From positions 1 to 64,000 of the forward strand of contig JAGVSM010001264.1 of NCBI GenBank assembly GCA_022494885.1: 64,000 bases of DNA, read 5' to 3'. A program made the position numbers and the translations under genes. This document shows, piece by piece, positions 10,140 through 20,625 of this stretch (position 1 is its first letter; every line of letters starts with the position of its first letter). Under the pieces are notes generated by a model, which searched no databases, was not told the origin of the DNA, and was given only the letters and a program-made list of their open reading frames with translations. The DNA is from Micrasema longulum. Its lineage: Eukaryota > Arthropoda > Insecta > Trichoptera > Brachycentridae.

Positions 10140-11735
10140 TAACTCACATTATTTTATTTTATTTTATTTGGGATTTTTACAGCTATTACATAAACAAAAT
10201 AATTAAAAAAATCTTAACAATACTAAAGCCAATTAAAAAAATCCACTGTAATTATAATGACACATAATATATAAGAAAAGAAGTTTAGTAATTGTATTTG
10301 TGTGACGTTTGTATTCATGTGTATGTGAATGTGTGTATGCGTGAATGAATGAGGGAGAAGATACATGTGCGTGTGGGAATGAATGAGGGAGAGGGCACGT
10401 GTGTGTGGGTGCGTAAGTATGAAAAAAATAATTGTTTAAAACTTGTAAATTGTAATAAAAATGGTACAATAAAGAGCTTAGTAAAAAGTTAGAAACCTTT
10501 TTGTTAAAATTCAAATGACGAAATGATATACATTGTATTTTTTTTTTTAAAGTATGTTAAATTTCAAAACCGTATTCTGAAAAAAAAAAGCATTTTATTT
10601 TTAAATTTAACTGATACACATCGAATGAATAATGTGCGACGAATCCTATACAATACGAGTACGGTAGGTAACCACAAAATGCAGTAAATACGAAATAATG
10701 ACAACAATAAAATAAGGTTTGACAATACGCGAACGTTGATTCAAAACGAACACACAAATGCATATTATATGCACCTACATAATATATAAATAAGAATAAC
10801 ATATAAGTTTAATAGAAATGATTCGGATTATAAAAAATCAGGTGTCACAAACAGTTGGCCCGCAGTACGGGGATACATAATTATATTAAAAGATCTTCTC
10901 ACTATAAAACTTATATTTGTTCAGGGATAGAGAGCAACGGAGAGGAGGATGCGGACAAAGACAATTTATTACCTATGGCAGTTTTGATAAATTTAATATT
11001 TTTGGTAAATATATCTATTTCGTTAAATTTCCTGTTATACGTATCCATAATACGGTTAATCGTAGCGTTTTTTGACGAATTTGTTCTGCATTTAGTTAGT
11101 TAGTATGTGGAAAAGTTGTGTATAACGCGTTTGTCTCTGTGGTACCTTAAGATGAATGCGGGTAACCAATTCGGGGGAATCTATTTTATCAGATATTATG
11201 TTGGTGAGTAACACTATATCAGCCGTGGTTCGTCTATCAGCGAGAGTTTGATTATACTATCTTATAATATAAAGACATGGACATTATTTATAAAAGTAGC
11301 TATAAAGTAAAAAAATGATTATATCTGTTTATAAAATTGTGTAAGTTGAAGATGTAGGCATTTGCTTTGTGATTGATATACATTTTTAACTTGTAAAAAC
11401 CTGCACATAATGATATACTAGTATCATCTTGTTACAAGCATACGTGCAGTAAAAATTCTCTTGGAAAGGGGGTTCAGCGCTGTTACCAATTTCCTAACGA
11501 AAAAAAGAAACGGACTGGAAATAATGATGTCCAATGGGCCGAGGAGATTTAAGATTAAACCTGACAAAATTGACGCCAAACGTTGATAATTTATTATTAA
11601 AGCATCAGGTTCATCCTTCCCACTAAAAACATTTACTTATTGCTTAGTTTATTTTATGTCACGTTTATTTTATAAAACAGATATTTTTTTTTATTTTGGG
11701 TAGTTTTAATTTAAATTCAATTAATAAATGTATAA
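10140..11735. other. AT-rich interior of the hAT element, no gene recognised
   Basis: It opens with a (TTTTA)n stretch (10150-10170), probably the tail of a reverse-strand retroelement. A GT/GAATGA-rich low-complexity tract spans 10290-10420. The forward ORF at 10855-11103 (82 codons, two hydrophobic stretches) has no similarity I recognise and lacks a convincing start context. Confidence 0.35.
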
Positions 11736-11739
11736 AACT

Positions 11740-13425
11740 TAACATTTGTTTTATTTTTTTATTTATTTAAATCTTAAAGTAGGGCACACATATCATACAT
11801 ATTGTTATGTGTGTTCTAATAATAACATTGAAAATATATTTAATTTATAAATTGTTTATCACATATGTCTTGACCATTATTTTAAATTTTGATATGTTTT
11901 TTTCTTCATAAATATTTTTTTCCATTTCGTAATACTTTTAATTGCTTTAAATAAAATTGAATTTTGTGACTTTGCCTTTTTCCTAAATGGAAGTCTAATT
12001 TTGTTCTTTTCTCTAGTATTGTGATCGTGTTCATGCTGGTTCCGATCAATTTTTTTCCAAAATTCTGTTTTTTTATTAGAGTTTATAATTTTATGAACAA
12101 ATATCATTGTATTGTAAAATATGCTTTGTTTATATGTTAATAATTTCATTTCATTTACCATCGACTTTACCCTCGTATATCTGGTTTTTTTTCAAAATGA
12201 TTCTAAAGGCTTTATTTTGTAATACAGTTAGTTTATCTATGTTTTCTTTGTTTGATAAAAATAAAATGCTACCTACTACAGTAGTGTGTACTAGTTAACG
12301 TGTGGTTCAATAATTGCTTTGTAAATAGTTTTGCAGGAGTCCTTATCAATAAATCTTCTGATCCTTCCCAAAATTGATATTTTTTTTGCAATCTTATTTA
12401 TTACCATCTTAGCGTTTTGGTGAAATGTAAGTTTTGAATCCAACATTACACCAAAATATTTAATTTCAGTGACTTCATTAAGTTTTTCATTTTCTATTAC
12501 AATTGATGGTGTAATTTCTATTCTTTTGTTTCCTATATTCATATTTAGTTTTGTTAACATTTAATTTTAATTTATTAATTTTTAGCCACAGTGATACACT
12601 ATTAAGATCATGATTTAGTCTGTCCATAATTGTTTTATAATTTTCTCCCGATATATATATTAAGGCATCGTCTGCAAAGAGTCTTATTTTTGAATATTTT
12701 AATGTTTTGACAATATCATTTATGTATATAATAAACAAAACCGGTCCGAGAACCGATCCTTGTGGTACTCCCAATGAAATTTTGAGGGGCTCGGAAATTT
12801 CATCATTCACCTTCGTTATTTGGTATCTATCGCCAAGGTACTCTTCAAACCATTTTAAAGTTTTTCCTTTTATTCCAATTTTTTCCATTTTTTAATAATT
12901 ATTTCTCGGTCTATTGTTTCGAAGGCTCTTTTAAAATAAAAAAAAACTGCAATTACGAACATGTTCTTATCGGTTTCCTCTTTCCAATCTTCTAAAACCA
13001 AGTTAATAGCCATTTCACAAGATTGATTGGTTCGAAATCCACATTGTTCTTTGCATAATACTTCCCATTGTTCCAAAAAATTAACTAACTCATTCTTTAC
13101 AATATATTCCAATAATTGTTCATATTTTGGAAGGGTGTTTATGGGCCTGTATTCTTCACACTTCACTGAATTTTTTATTTTTGCTATTGGAATGACACAT
13201 GATGTTTTCCATGATTTCGGGAAGACTCCATGCAATAACGATTCATTTATAATATCCAATAAGTAATTTCCTATGATGGGTAGAGTCTTTTCCAATAATT
13301 TAATTGTAATTCCATCTGGACTAGGTTTTGATTTAATTGTTTTAATTATTGCGTAAAGATCTTTTAACTTTAAGTTTTTAACACTAAACTTCACTTCATT
13401 TAGAAATTTATGAAAAATCAATATC
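11740..13425 (-). pseudogene. Non-LTR reverse transcriptase (jockey/CR1-like), nested in hAT element
   Basis: On the reverse strand the RT domain runs from about 13370 to 12500. Visible blocks in order are KSKPSPDGITIKLLEK, ESLLHGVFPKSWKTSCVIPI, EYRPINTLPKYEQLLEYIV, QCGFRTNQSCEMAI, LGVPQGSVLGPVLFIIYIND and RLFADDALIY (the FADD catalytic site near 12680). KYFGVMLDSKLTFHQ (thumb) follows near 12450, and a basic C-terminus runs to 11877. Frameshifts occur at about 12880 and 12555, with stops near 12290. A degraded Asp block (VIAVFFYFKRAFETID) replaces the usual D..KAFD. The endonuclease domain is missing. The T-rich tract at 11740-11765 is probably its poly(A) end. Confidence 0.85.
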
Positions 13426-13509
13426 AGGTAAGTAGGGGGTCTACCAAAAACCGAAAAACATGGCAAGGGGTCTACGACACAAAAAAGTTTGGGAACCTCT
13501 GGTTTAAAC

Positions 13510-14040
13510 TATACAAAGAATAAATATACTTTATTTTAAATTAAAAGAAATATGGACAAAGCAAGGAGATAGTGGGAAGGAAAAGAAGGAAATTGATAAG
13601 AAGTGGTGAAGGATGATTGAAGGAAAGTAGGAGTGGAAAATTGCATTTGATTTAATGATTAAGAGCAAGAAAAGAGACAAAACGTCTATTCTCTGTTATT
13701 CTGAATTAAGCCTATTAGTTCTCTTCTATACGTATTGTATGGAGTGTTAAATATATCAAGACTAACAACATTCTTGTTAAATGCTTCACATATACGAGAG
13801 ATGGTAAAATGTTTCCAGTGAGTTTGAATATTACGAATATAGAAAATATCAGACAGTCTAGTTGGTCTGGAGGGGACACGGTAAGCAAGTAGATGAAGCA
13901 GTTCTGGGGAATCAAATTTATTATTTACAATTTTGTAAAGCAGATCTGATCGAAAATATCTCTTCTGTGTGCTAATGAATCAAGATTATGAAATTTTAAA
14001 GAAGCTTTATAATTTGGAAAATGCAAATGAAATTGAAATA
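13510..14040 (-). pseudogene. Non-LTR retrotransposon C-terminus, reverse strand
   Basis: One reverse-strand frame between about 13990 and 13705 reads SDLLYKIVNNKFDSPELLHLL, then AYRVPSRPTRLSDIFYI, then SLDIFNTPYNTYRREL. This matches the conserved C-terminal tail (D.P.LL..L...VP...R....F) after the RT of CR1/jockey-like elements. The purine-rich block at 13550-13690 is probably its 3' UTR. The element is strongly 5'-truncated and inactive. Confidence 0.65.
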
Positions 14041-14049
14041 AATGTTAAA

Positions 14050-14242
14050 TTGGGTTATGGTCCCGTGGCTAGTGATGCGGACTCACGGATCAGAGGTCCG
14101 AGGTTCGAATCCTACTCAACCCCAACTTGATTTTCATTTTCTAATAATGAGTTATTTACAACTCGTTGAAAGTGGCTCCAAAAATCAAAATATTTGGATT
14201 TATAATATGATAATGCTAATTTTATTTTTTTTATTTTAAAAA
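14050..14242 (+). mobile_element. SINE-A copy 1 (tRNA-derived)
   Basis: The tRNA-like head has a recognisable A box ('tggctagtgatgcgg', about 14067) and a perfect Pol III B box GGTTCGAATCC (14102-14112). The family body follows ('caacttgattttcatttt', 'gagttatttacaactcgttg'), then a T-rich tail. At least nine further copies or fragments lie in this window. Confidence 0.85.
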
Positions 14243-14309
14243 ATACACAATGAAATAAAAGCCACAAATTTAATGGATAAAATAGTTTATTTTTGTTGTT
14301 GTTGTTATA

Positions 14310-14575
14310 TGCAATCAAAACTCTTTATTGCTCAACTGTTCGCCCTCTTCTAGAATATGCCTCCGTGGTCTGGTCTCCATTCTACGAGGATCGCATAAAT
14401 CACATTGAATCAGTCCAACATCGCTTGCTTTGAAAAGTAGCGTGGATGCTTGGACCAGGGAGAGGTAATTATCCTTATGCTGATATAGAGTCAATATTAA
14501 ATGTTTCTAGTGTACAAAAACGTAGAACTAATATTGACTCCATATACTGGGACAAGTAAAATTCAATATTCCGAC
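14310..14575 (+). pseudogene. Non-LTR retrotransposon C-terminal fragment
   Basis: The forward frame reads VRPLLEYASVVWSPFYEDRI, then ESVQHRLL, then NYPYADIESILNVSSVQKRR. This is the conserved segment after the RT thumb in jockey/CR1-like elements (RP.LEYA..VWSP......I...Q.R.). Stop codons interrupt it, and it ends abruptly where an L2 relic starts. Confidence 0.7.
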
Positions 14576-14604
14576 TCGTAGGTTGAGAAACAACAAAATA
14601 CTGT

Positions 14605-15650
14605 TCATCGATCAGCATAGAACAAATGCTTATGCCGTTTCGCGTCTAGATTACCGTAATAAAATATAAACAAATCTCCCAAAATATCAATTTAATAAAC
14701 TTCAATCTGTTTTCAATGCAGCAGCAAAGCTTATTACGGAAGTAAAAAAATATTCTCACATCTCGCAACATCTTCGAGATTTGCACTGGTGAAAAAGCCC
14801 AGAGAGAATAAAATACATGCTGTGCTGGACAGTATTCAAATCCCTTCATGAAATGGCTCCAAGATACCTATTGGACCTTTGTATTAGGGAAAATACATGT
14901 CAAAGAAAATCTACTCTTAGGTCAGCATTTGATTCAGGACGAGGAAAACTTGTCGAAATCCGGCGCTCCCCGAACACTAGATTTGGAGATCGTGCTCTTG
15001 CCGTTGCCGGCCGCTCTGCTACTGCTACTACCATCACGCCATTTCCCCGTAGGGGTAGGCAGAGAGAATAGACCGCCACACACGTCTATCCTGGCATACA
15101 TTCCTAGCTTCTTCCACATTCATACATCTTGTCATACATGCCCTTCGGTTCTGTCTGCTTTTGACATGACCAGACTGAAGATTTTGGTTTATCTGATCAT
15201 GCCACGTCTTCCTTGGTCGTCCTCGTCTCACGTTGCCGTTCATTTTCGCCATATATACTTGTTTTACCATTCTTTCGTCGTCCATTCGTTCTATGTGACC
15301 AACACTCTCACCTGATATCATCATTCGTAACCCTGTCATACATTGATTTCCCACACATTCGTCTAAGAGATCGCATTTCAACCGCGTTCACTCGGCTTTC
15401 ATCCTTCCTCTGCTAGTCCGGCCCCTCTGCCTGGAACCAATTGCCTTCGAACTTACGAATCATCGACAGTCCCAGTCAGTTCAGATCATAACTAAAATCC
15501 CACTTCTTTAGACTATCATACCCTCAATTTTAAATCTGAAAATATAATATATCACTTAAGTTTAGTAAGAATGTATGTTTAGGTATACAATTACAAAGCG
15601 CCCTTGAGGTGATTTTTCACAACCATGTTGCCAAATAAATCGGTCAAATG
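14605..15650 (+). mobile_element. L2-like non-LTR retrotransposon, split by an RTE-like insertion
   Basis: L2 C-terminal coding sequence runs from about 14610 to 15018: LPKYQFNKLQSVFNAAAKLI, YMLCWTVFKSLHEMAPRYLL, then TRFGDRALAVAG. It resumes at about 15420 with a PSAWNQLP-like block. The 3' end is 'acaaagcgcccttgaggtga' near 15592 and an ATT-rich tail. The insert (15020-15417) is flanked by a 13-bp target duplication (15007-15019 and 15418-15430, 12 of 13 identical). It aligns residue by residue with the better L2 frame at 51.9-52.6 kb. Several stops make it inactive. Confidence 0.8.
15020..15417 (-). mobile_element. RTE-like insertion (copy R2) inside L2
   Basis: On the reverse strand it encodes DESRVNAVEMRSL, then VGHIERMDDERMVKQ, RRGRPRKTWHDQI, RACMTRCMNVEEARNV and WRSILSAYPYGEMA. 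This is the C-terminus of the RTE-like family. A conserved 3' end follows ('ggaaatggcgtgatggtagt' read on the reverse strand) with a short (TAG/CAG)n tail near 15017-15032. It belongs to the same subfamily as the fragment at 22.25-22.45 kb. It is 5'-truncated. Confidence 0.85.
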
Positions 15651-15714
15651 TTATTAATATTATTATTATGGCTTTAATTCTCCAATGACCCGTCTTTGTC
15701 GCATTGTTAACTCA

Positions 15715-15791
15715 AGACAAGATCTGGACTTTTTTGGTTTAAGTTCACAGCGACTTAAACGAGCACTAAATAAATAGTCCAGATCTTGTCT
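15715..15791. repeat. Perfect 16-bp inverted repeat (hairpin)
   Basis: 'agacaagatctggact' (15715-15730) is exactly mirrored by 'agtccagatcttgtct' (15776-15791). Inside the loop a second pair, 'gtttaag' and 'cttaaac' (15737-15760), can form an inner stem. It is probably a tiny MITE or a foldback relic; no flanking duplication was identified. Confidence 0.65.
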
Positions 15792-15794
15792 CGA

Positions 15795-16980
15795 TGTCCC
15801 TTATGTTTGTCAATGCTTTTTTTCCTCTTTTAAATGTTTTAAACTATTATGTTATTGTTATATTTAAACCATATAAATTGTGTGCATGGACGATGTCCGT
15901 CAATAAATTAATAAATATGTTGGTCGGAATCGACCGTGGTTTCGGCCAATTTTCAGCTAATTTTTGGCCGAAACAGAAAGTAGTTTTACAGTAAACTGAA
16001 ACCGAAACATCGCTCGGTCACTATGTTGCGTGTCTACTTAGATATACTTAAATCAATGTTGAAAAAAATAGCGTTTTTTGCAATTTTAAAATATTATTTA
16101 TTATCAAGATAACTTCATTGTACGTTCTCTTTAATAATGGATTGAATTTAGGTTAAGTAGATCTTCAGATAATTATAAAACGTTTTAAAGTCATGTTGTA
16201 TTTGGAAATCATTCTTAGAAAACATACTTAAGATATTTGACAATTATAATTATATACGAGAACAAATCGTATGGTTTATTTAATTATTACTTACGTTCCC
16301 AGGAGTAATGTCTATAATTTTATAACCATTTAAAGTATTAACTTTGTGGTCAAACATTAAACTAAATGTTATTATTAACATATTTATTTACTAAAAACAA
16401 ATTTGTTAAAGCGTGGCTTTCAAGGACTTCTACCTAAACCTTTTCTTGGAAGATCTGAGTGAAAATTATTTCTGAAATCTAATCTTCCTCTTCTTCTCGG
16501 TGAAGATCGATTAATTTGGTATCAGCTAAAAGCTAACTCCCGAGACTCTGAGTTTCAGATGTTCTTCTCTCTCCTTAGTGGTCTTCTGGGCAGACGGCAA
16601 ACGGCAAACGGCCGGGATCTCGTGAGCAATGGTCAAGGGGATTTTAAAGCTTTCGATTAATGGAATTACGTACGTAATTTATCCATAATCTATTTACTAT
16701 GCACTGGGTATCGCAAATCCGTCTAACTTCTTGACTCTAGATTCTGCCTCTTTTGGGTTTCCCTGCGAGTGCCTTTAGTACTTTCATCTCTGACGTTCTG
16801 AGCAGTTATTTGGTTTTTCTATTTAGTTTTTCAATTTAGTTTTTCTACTTGGTTTTTCGTGTTTTTTTATTTTCTCTCTATCTATCCTCGCCTCTGTTGT
16901 ATACACCATGATTTGGTCTGACACACGTTTTGTATATCCGAATTATGTTTCCAATAATCATGCGTTCATTGTACTATACG
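15795..16980. other. Intergenic DNA, no gene recognised
   Basis: It contains a short 'cggaatcgaccgtggtttcggccaa' type block (about 15924-15970) with internal self-similarity, and a direct repeat 'gcaaacggcaaacgg' (about 16597). Otherwise it has no protein similarity and matches no other repeat in the window. Confidence 0.3.
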
Positions 16981-16984
16981 ACAT

Positions 16985-17340
16985 CTCTTAGGCATCCAGA
17001 TGTTTACTAACTGAAATGGATATGTTCTTATTCAAATTTAATTCAAGAGAGGGAAAAATCTTTATGAGGGGAATATGGAAGTCTAGGCATTTACAGGGCT
17101 TATGACCTGTCATTGGCTGGTTTAAGTGGCCACTTTACACACTGTTTAACATTCACCATTCTGCCCTTGTTTGAACATCCACATTTCCTCAACTCTTCCA
17201 TCTGTTGACTTTTGTGAAGTAAAAGAGCTGAAACCTTTATCATGTGGGTGAGATTAAATAAGTAAATTAAATATGAACAACTCCCTAGGGAGGAAATCCA
17301 GCCAGTCTGCAAGCATTTGGACATAATCAAACATTATTGG
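16985..17340 (+). mobile_element. Foldback MITE M1, copy 4 (near full length)
   Basis: Forward copy holding all internal blocks ('gtctaggcatttacagggct' 17081, 'tggctggtttaagtggccac' 17114, 'tgaagtaaaagagctgaaac' 17216). It ends with the reverse-complement arm 'ccagccagtctgcaagcatt' near 17298. The left arm (from about 16995) is diverged. It is the most complete internal sequence of the family here. Confidence 0.65.
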
Positions 17341-17519
17341 ATATGTTCTCATCATCACTATGACAGCATCATCTGCATGGCATGTGATGTTAATGACTTT
17401 ATCTCCCTTAGTGGATTCACTCCTTTTTTTATTCTTAAAAGCGTTTTTTTATACATATTTATTCTGCTTGTGTAAGAAAAGGTTTTAGGCATATATATTG
17501 TTGTTGTATATTTATTTAA

Positions 17520-18015
17520 TAAAACTTAACAATAAAATAAAAACTTTAGATCTTTTAAATTTACATTGAGAACATTACAGAGTGTCCAATTAATCCCCAA
17601 CACATCACAAAATATACATATCAGATTTATTAAATAGAAAAGAGAAAAAAATGTAAATTGTCATACATATTACAATTTGGAAATTGCCCTCCTAAGAAAA
17701 TCCCACTGTCATGAAATATATCGACATCCGAGGCGATACGATTGAATTACACGATTGTTTTACCTACCGGCATAACCATTGGCAGGTTGGTTCTGCACCG
17801 TGGTAAGTAGAACAACCTGCGTTGCGTTTGTCGAAGATAATTATCAGGGACAAATATACCAAATTCATTCAGAATATCGGTATTATGTATGCGACCACCA
17901 ATGAGTAGAAAAAAGTGAACACCCAAATGAATATCCCTTCTCCCCAACTATGATTGGTAGCCCAGCATTCCTAGTAAGAAGTCATTCGGGAAAAGCCACC
18001 CCCAAGATAATCCCA
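17520..18015 (-). pseudogene. Jockey-like retrotransposon C-terminus
   Basis: The reverse-strand frame reads DIHLGVHFFLLIGGRI, then FVPDNYLRQTQRRLFYLPRC, then RTNLPMVMPVGKTIV. This matches the C-terminus of the jockey-like relic at 28 kb (VSDNYLRQRQHRLFHIP... RTNLPMVIPIGRATA). The T-rich segment near 17510-17560 is probably the element 3' end. It is 5'-truncated, with stops near 17945. Confidence 0.75.
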
Positions 18016-18029
18016 GGGGAATTATGCTA

Positions 18030-19490
18030 GCAAATTTATTATTTTATTTTATTTATCAATTTGTTGCAAAAAAAAATACATACTTAATAATAGGGAATCT
18101 ATATAAAACCAATGAATGTAAAATGAAAACGGAGTGTTCTCTGTTTATGATAGTCTCCATCTAACATAGCACAGCCTGTTCTAAGATGGAGATTTTCTAT
18201 CTTTAGAGCATAGTAGTCCCATACTAATAAAACAATAACATAAAAAAGAAAAACTAAAACTACTTAATTATAAATGCCTGGCTAATCAAATGTAAGAAAT
18301 TAAAAATCATTATTTTACAAATCTAAAGTATATATATATATGCCAAGGATACATGTTACTTAAACATAAATAATATAGTTTAATATTTAATAAATCAAAT
18401 ATAAATCAATGAAATATATAAAAATATAAATAATATATGTACCAACTAACTAACTAACTAACCATCACGCCATTTCCCCAGAGGGGTAGGCAGAGAGGAT
18501 AGAACGCCACACCACTCTGTCCTGGCACACTTCCTTTGCTTCCTTCACATTCATACATCTTCTCATGCACGCACGTCGATTATTCCGACTTTTCACATGA
18601 CCACTTTCAAGAATTTGTTGTACTTGATCATGCCACGTCTTTCTCGGCCTTCCTCGACTTCTACAACCAGACACATTCGCATCATAAATCTTTTTAGCCG
18701 TTCTTTCATCATTCATTCGCTCCACATGACCGAACCATCGCAAAAGACCTTTCTTAATTTTGTCGATAATGCTTAACTCAGCCTTGCATTCTGCTCTAAT
18801 TTCGACATTAGGGCACCTATCATACATTGTTTTTCCGCACATTCGCCTGAGGGATCGCATTTCAACAGCATTCAGTCTACTTTCGTCCCTTTTCTTCCAA
18901 CTCCATGCTTCGCTTCCATACATTAGGTTTGGTACCAGAACTCCATTATGAACTGCTAATTTAGCCTCTTGCGATAGACACTTATTTGCTCCGACAGACT
19001 TTAAGGCACCATTAACTCTGTTACCGGCACTAACCCTCCTTTCAATATCCTTGTCCATATTTCCATCTCTAGTAAACATACTACCCAGATATACAAATTC
19101 TTCGACCTGTTTCAAACTATCTCCATTTACATATATTTTTCAAAAAAAATTCTCGCTACGTTATTTATATGTGCAGTCATTATTATTTTAAAATTTGTTT
19201 TACATTTTGAGTCTTTTATATTTGGCAATAAATCATTGAATATTTTTGGAGCAATTACATTGTATTGCTTTTTACCAAAGGCGGTTGATACAAATGGGAC
19301 AATACAGTTAATTTGTGTTGCTGAACGAGTGTTTATATTTTGTTGGGTACTTTTGACCTCACTTAATTTATCATAAAATTTAAGTAGTAGACACCTCACA
19401 AACAATTGTCTTACATCCAATATCTTAAACTTATCGAATAGATCATCCGTTGAATACCTCAAGGGTTTTTTGAGAATGATCTTCATGATC
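18030..19490 (-). mobile_element. CR1-like retrotransposon split by an RTE-like insertion
   Basis: The upstream part (19486-19129, reverse) encodes KIILKKPLRYSTDDLFDKFK, then SATQINCIVPFVSTAFGKKQ, then PKIFNDLLPNIKD. This is a post-RT C-terminus homologous to the relic at 61.7-61.9 kb. The downstream part (18452 to about 18030) is its 3' UTR. It shares the 'cagcctgttctaagatggaga' type hairpin (about 18170) with 'caacctgttttaaggcagac' at 61348. The RTE-like insertion occupies 18445-19128. The element has no catalytic core. Confidence 0.7.
18445..19128 (-). pseudogene. RTE-like non-LTR retrotransposon C-terminus (copy R3, longest intact frame)
   Basis: The reverse-strand reading frame from 19115 to 18465 is uninterrupted for 216 residues. 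Blocks are KQVEEFVYLGSMFTRDGNMD, IERRVSAGNRVNGALKS, MYGSEAWSWKKRDESRLNAV, MCGKTMYDRCPNVEIR, WFGHVERMNDERTAKK, RGRPRKTWHDQVQQILESG and VWRSILSAYPSGEMA. The family's conserved 3' end follows, with a (TTAG)n tail (read on the forward strand as 'ctaactaactaactaa', 18447-18462). The intact frame suggests a recent insertion, but it is 5'-truncated and lacks the RT palm. Confidence 0.85.
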
Positions 19491-19499
19491 TATTTTTGT

Positions 19500-20200
19500 G
19501 TTATTTTTCTTGTTCAAGGATTGAACGAGAGCAACCCCCCCAAGCTATATTGTAATATGATAGTTTGCTTTGGCAAAAAGCAAAGTAAATTTGTCTCATA
19601 AGTTGAGCATTCAAAATATTTCTTAGGCTTTTATACATGTCTACAAACATTAAGAGATACCCGTGTAGACAGTAAATAACGTCTAAAAAAGCAAGGGAAG
19701 TACGTCCTTCTAATCACGTATTTAGATTGCAGTAATTTTTGTAAAAATTAATACGAAAGTAAATAAGATGAAATCTAAAAGGAAGAGATTAGCGTGAAAG
19801 ATTAGTTGTAGAAAAGTGAAGGGAACAAGAAGTGAACGGATTAATATTAAATAGAATAATAGAAATAAAAGACGCAGTTACAAATAATCTCATAATGTTT
19901 GTTGTAATGAGAAGGGCGTTGTTATAAGAGAAAGGATAAAAATGTGGCGAAGTTATGTCGATATAATACCTACATATTATATCGTAAGGGACTATAGACT
20001 ATTGTACATAACAGGTGGCATATATTTTATAAAAGGTTATTGTGGTAGGTATTTAATAAAACTGCAGTGAATACATTTTTAAAAGATCCTCCAAATAAAC
20101 AAAAGAAATGCGTGATATTGACGTGATTCGTAGGGGCCAGTTTTTCAATACAAATGATGTATATATCTTGCTCTCCTTTTTAAAAACATTAACACTGAAT
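19500..20200. other. AT-rich DNA, no gene recognised
   Basis: No protein similarity and no repeat shared with other parts of the window were seen. An A-plus-G-rich stretch lies at 19770-19870. Confidence 0.3.
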
Positions 20201-20220
20201 GTTTTCCAATAAGCAAGAAT

Positions 20221-20502
20221 ATTAAATTACGTATTGATTTAACTTCGTAGGTACACGTACAATGCATAATGTTTTAAATAATTAAATATACCGGGCCAAA
20301 ACAGAGATATGATAAATCCTTATGTGTGAATAGTAATAATGAGTAAAGCTAGGGTTTCCTAGGACAGCGGTGCCCGTATTTTAACGGCCATAGTGAACGG
20401 AGAAGTTAAATCAATACGTAATTTAATACGACGGCTGTCCACCGCATCACCGTTCACTACGGCCGTTAAAATACGGGCACCGCTGTCCTAGGAAACCCTA
20501 GC
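20221..20502. repeat. Large near-perfect palindrome with a second interlocked inverted repeat
   Basis: The arms 20348-20400 and 20450-20502 (53 bp each) are reverse complements with one mismatch (A/G at the 'ggccatag'/'ggccgtag' position). The loop is 49 nt. The first half of that loop (20402-20427, 26 nt) is a perfect reverse complement of 20221-20246. The arms are GC-richer than their surroundings ('ggacagcggtgcccgtattt'). It encodes no protein. It could be a foldback/MITE or an inverted duplication, and such a long perfect stem implies recent origin or active homogenisation. Confidence 0.85.
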
Positions 20503-20625
20503 TTAAGTGATATTAGTGAGTATGAAGGGTCTGTGCCGGACGGGTGAAAACTACAGTTTTCGGTGTAAAGTAAACCAGATTTTTGGACTTGGATTATTAT
20601 ATTTTTCTTTACACTTTACATTTAT

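Larger units (their letters stand above)
9992..13501. mobile_element. hAT-type DNA transposon carrying nested retroelements
   Basis: The left end 'cagtgattcccaaagt' (9992) and right end 'agtttgggaacctctg' (ends 13501) form the CAGNGGTTCCCAAAC-type TIR typical of hAT/Charlie-like elements. The flanking 8 bp are gttgaaac (9984-9991) and gtttaaac (13502-13509), seven of eight identical, matching the 8-bp target duplication of hAT elements. Subterminal 'aggggtctac' motifs recur inside both ends (10047, 13477). No hAT transposase is visible. The interior from about 10150 to 13425 is made of later retroelement sequence. Confidence 0.8.

Noticed and set aside
10855..11103. 82-codon ORF as a possible small membrane protein
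   Set aside because: No similarity recognised, it lies within a mosaic of element sequence, and it has no start context or partner exon.
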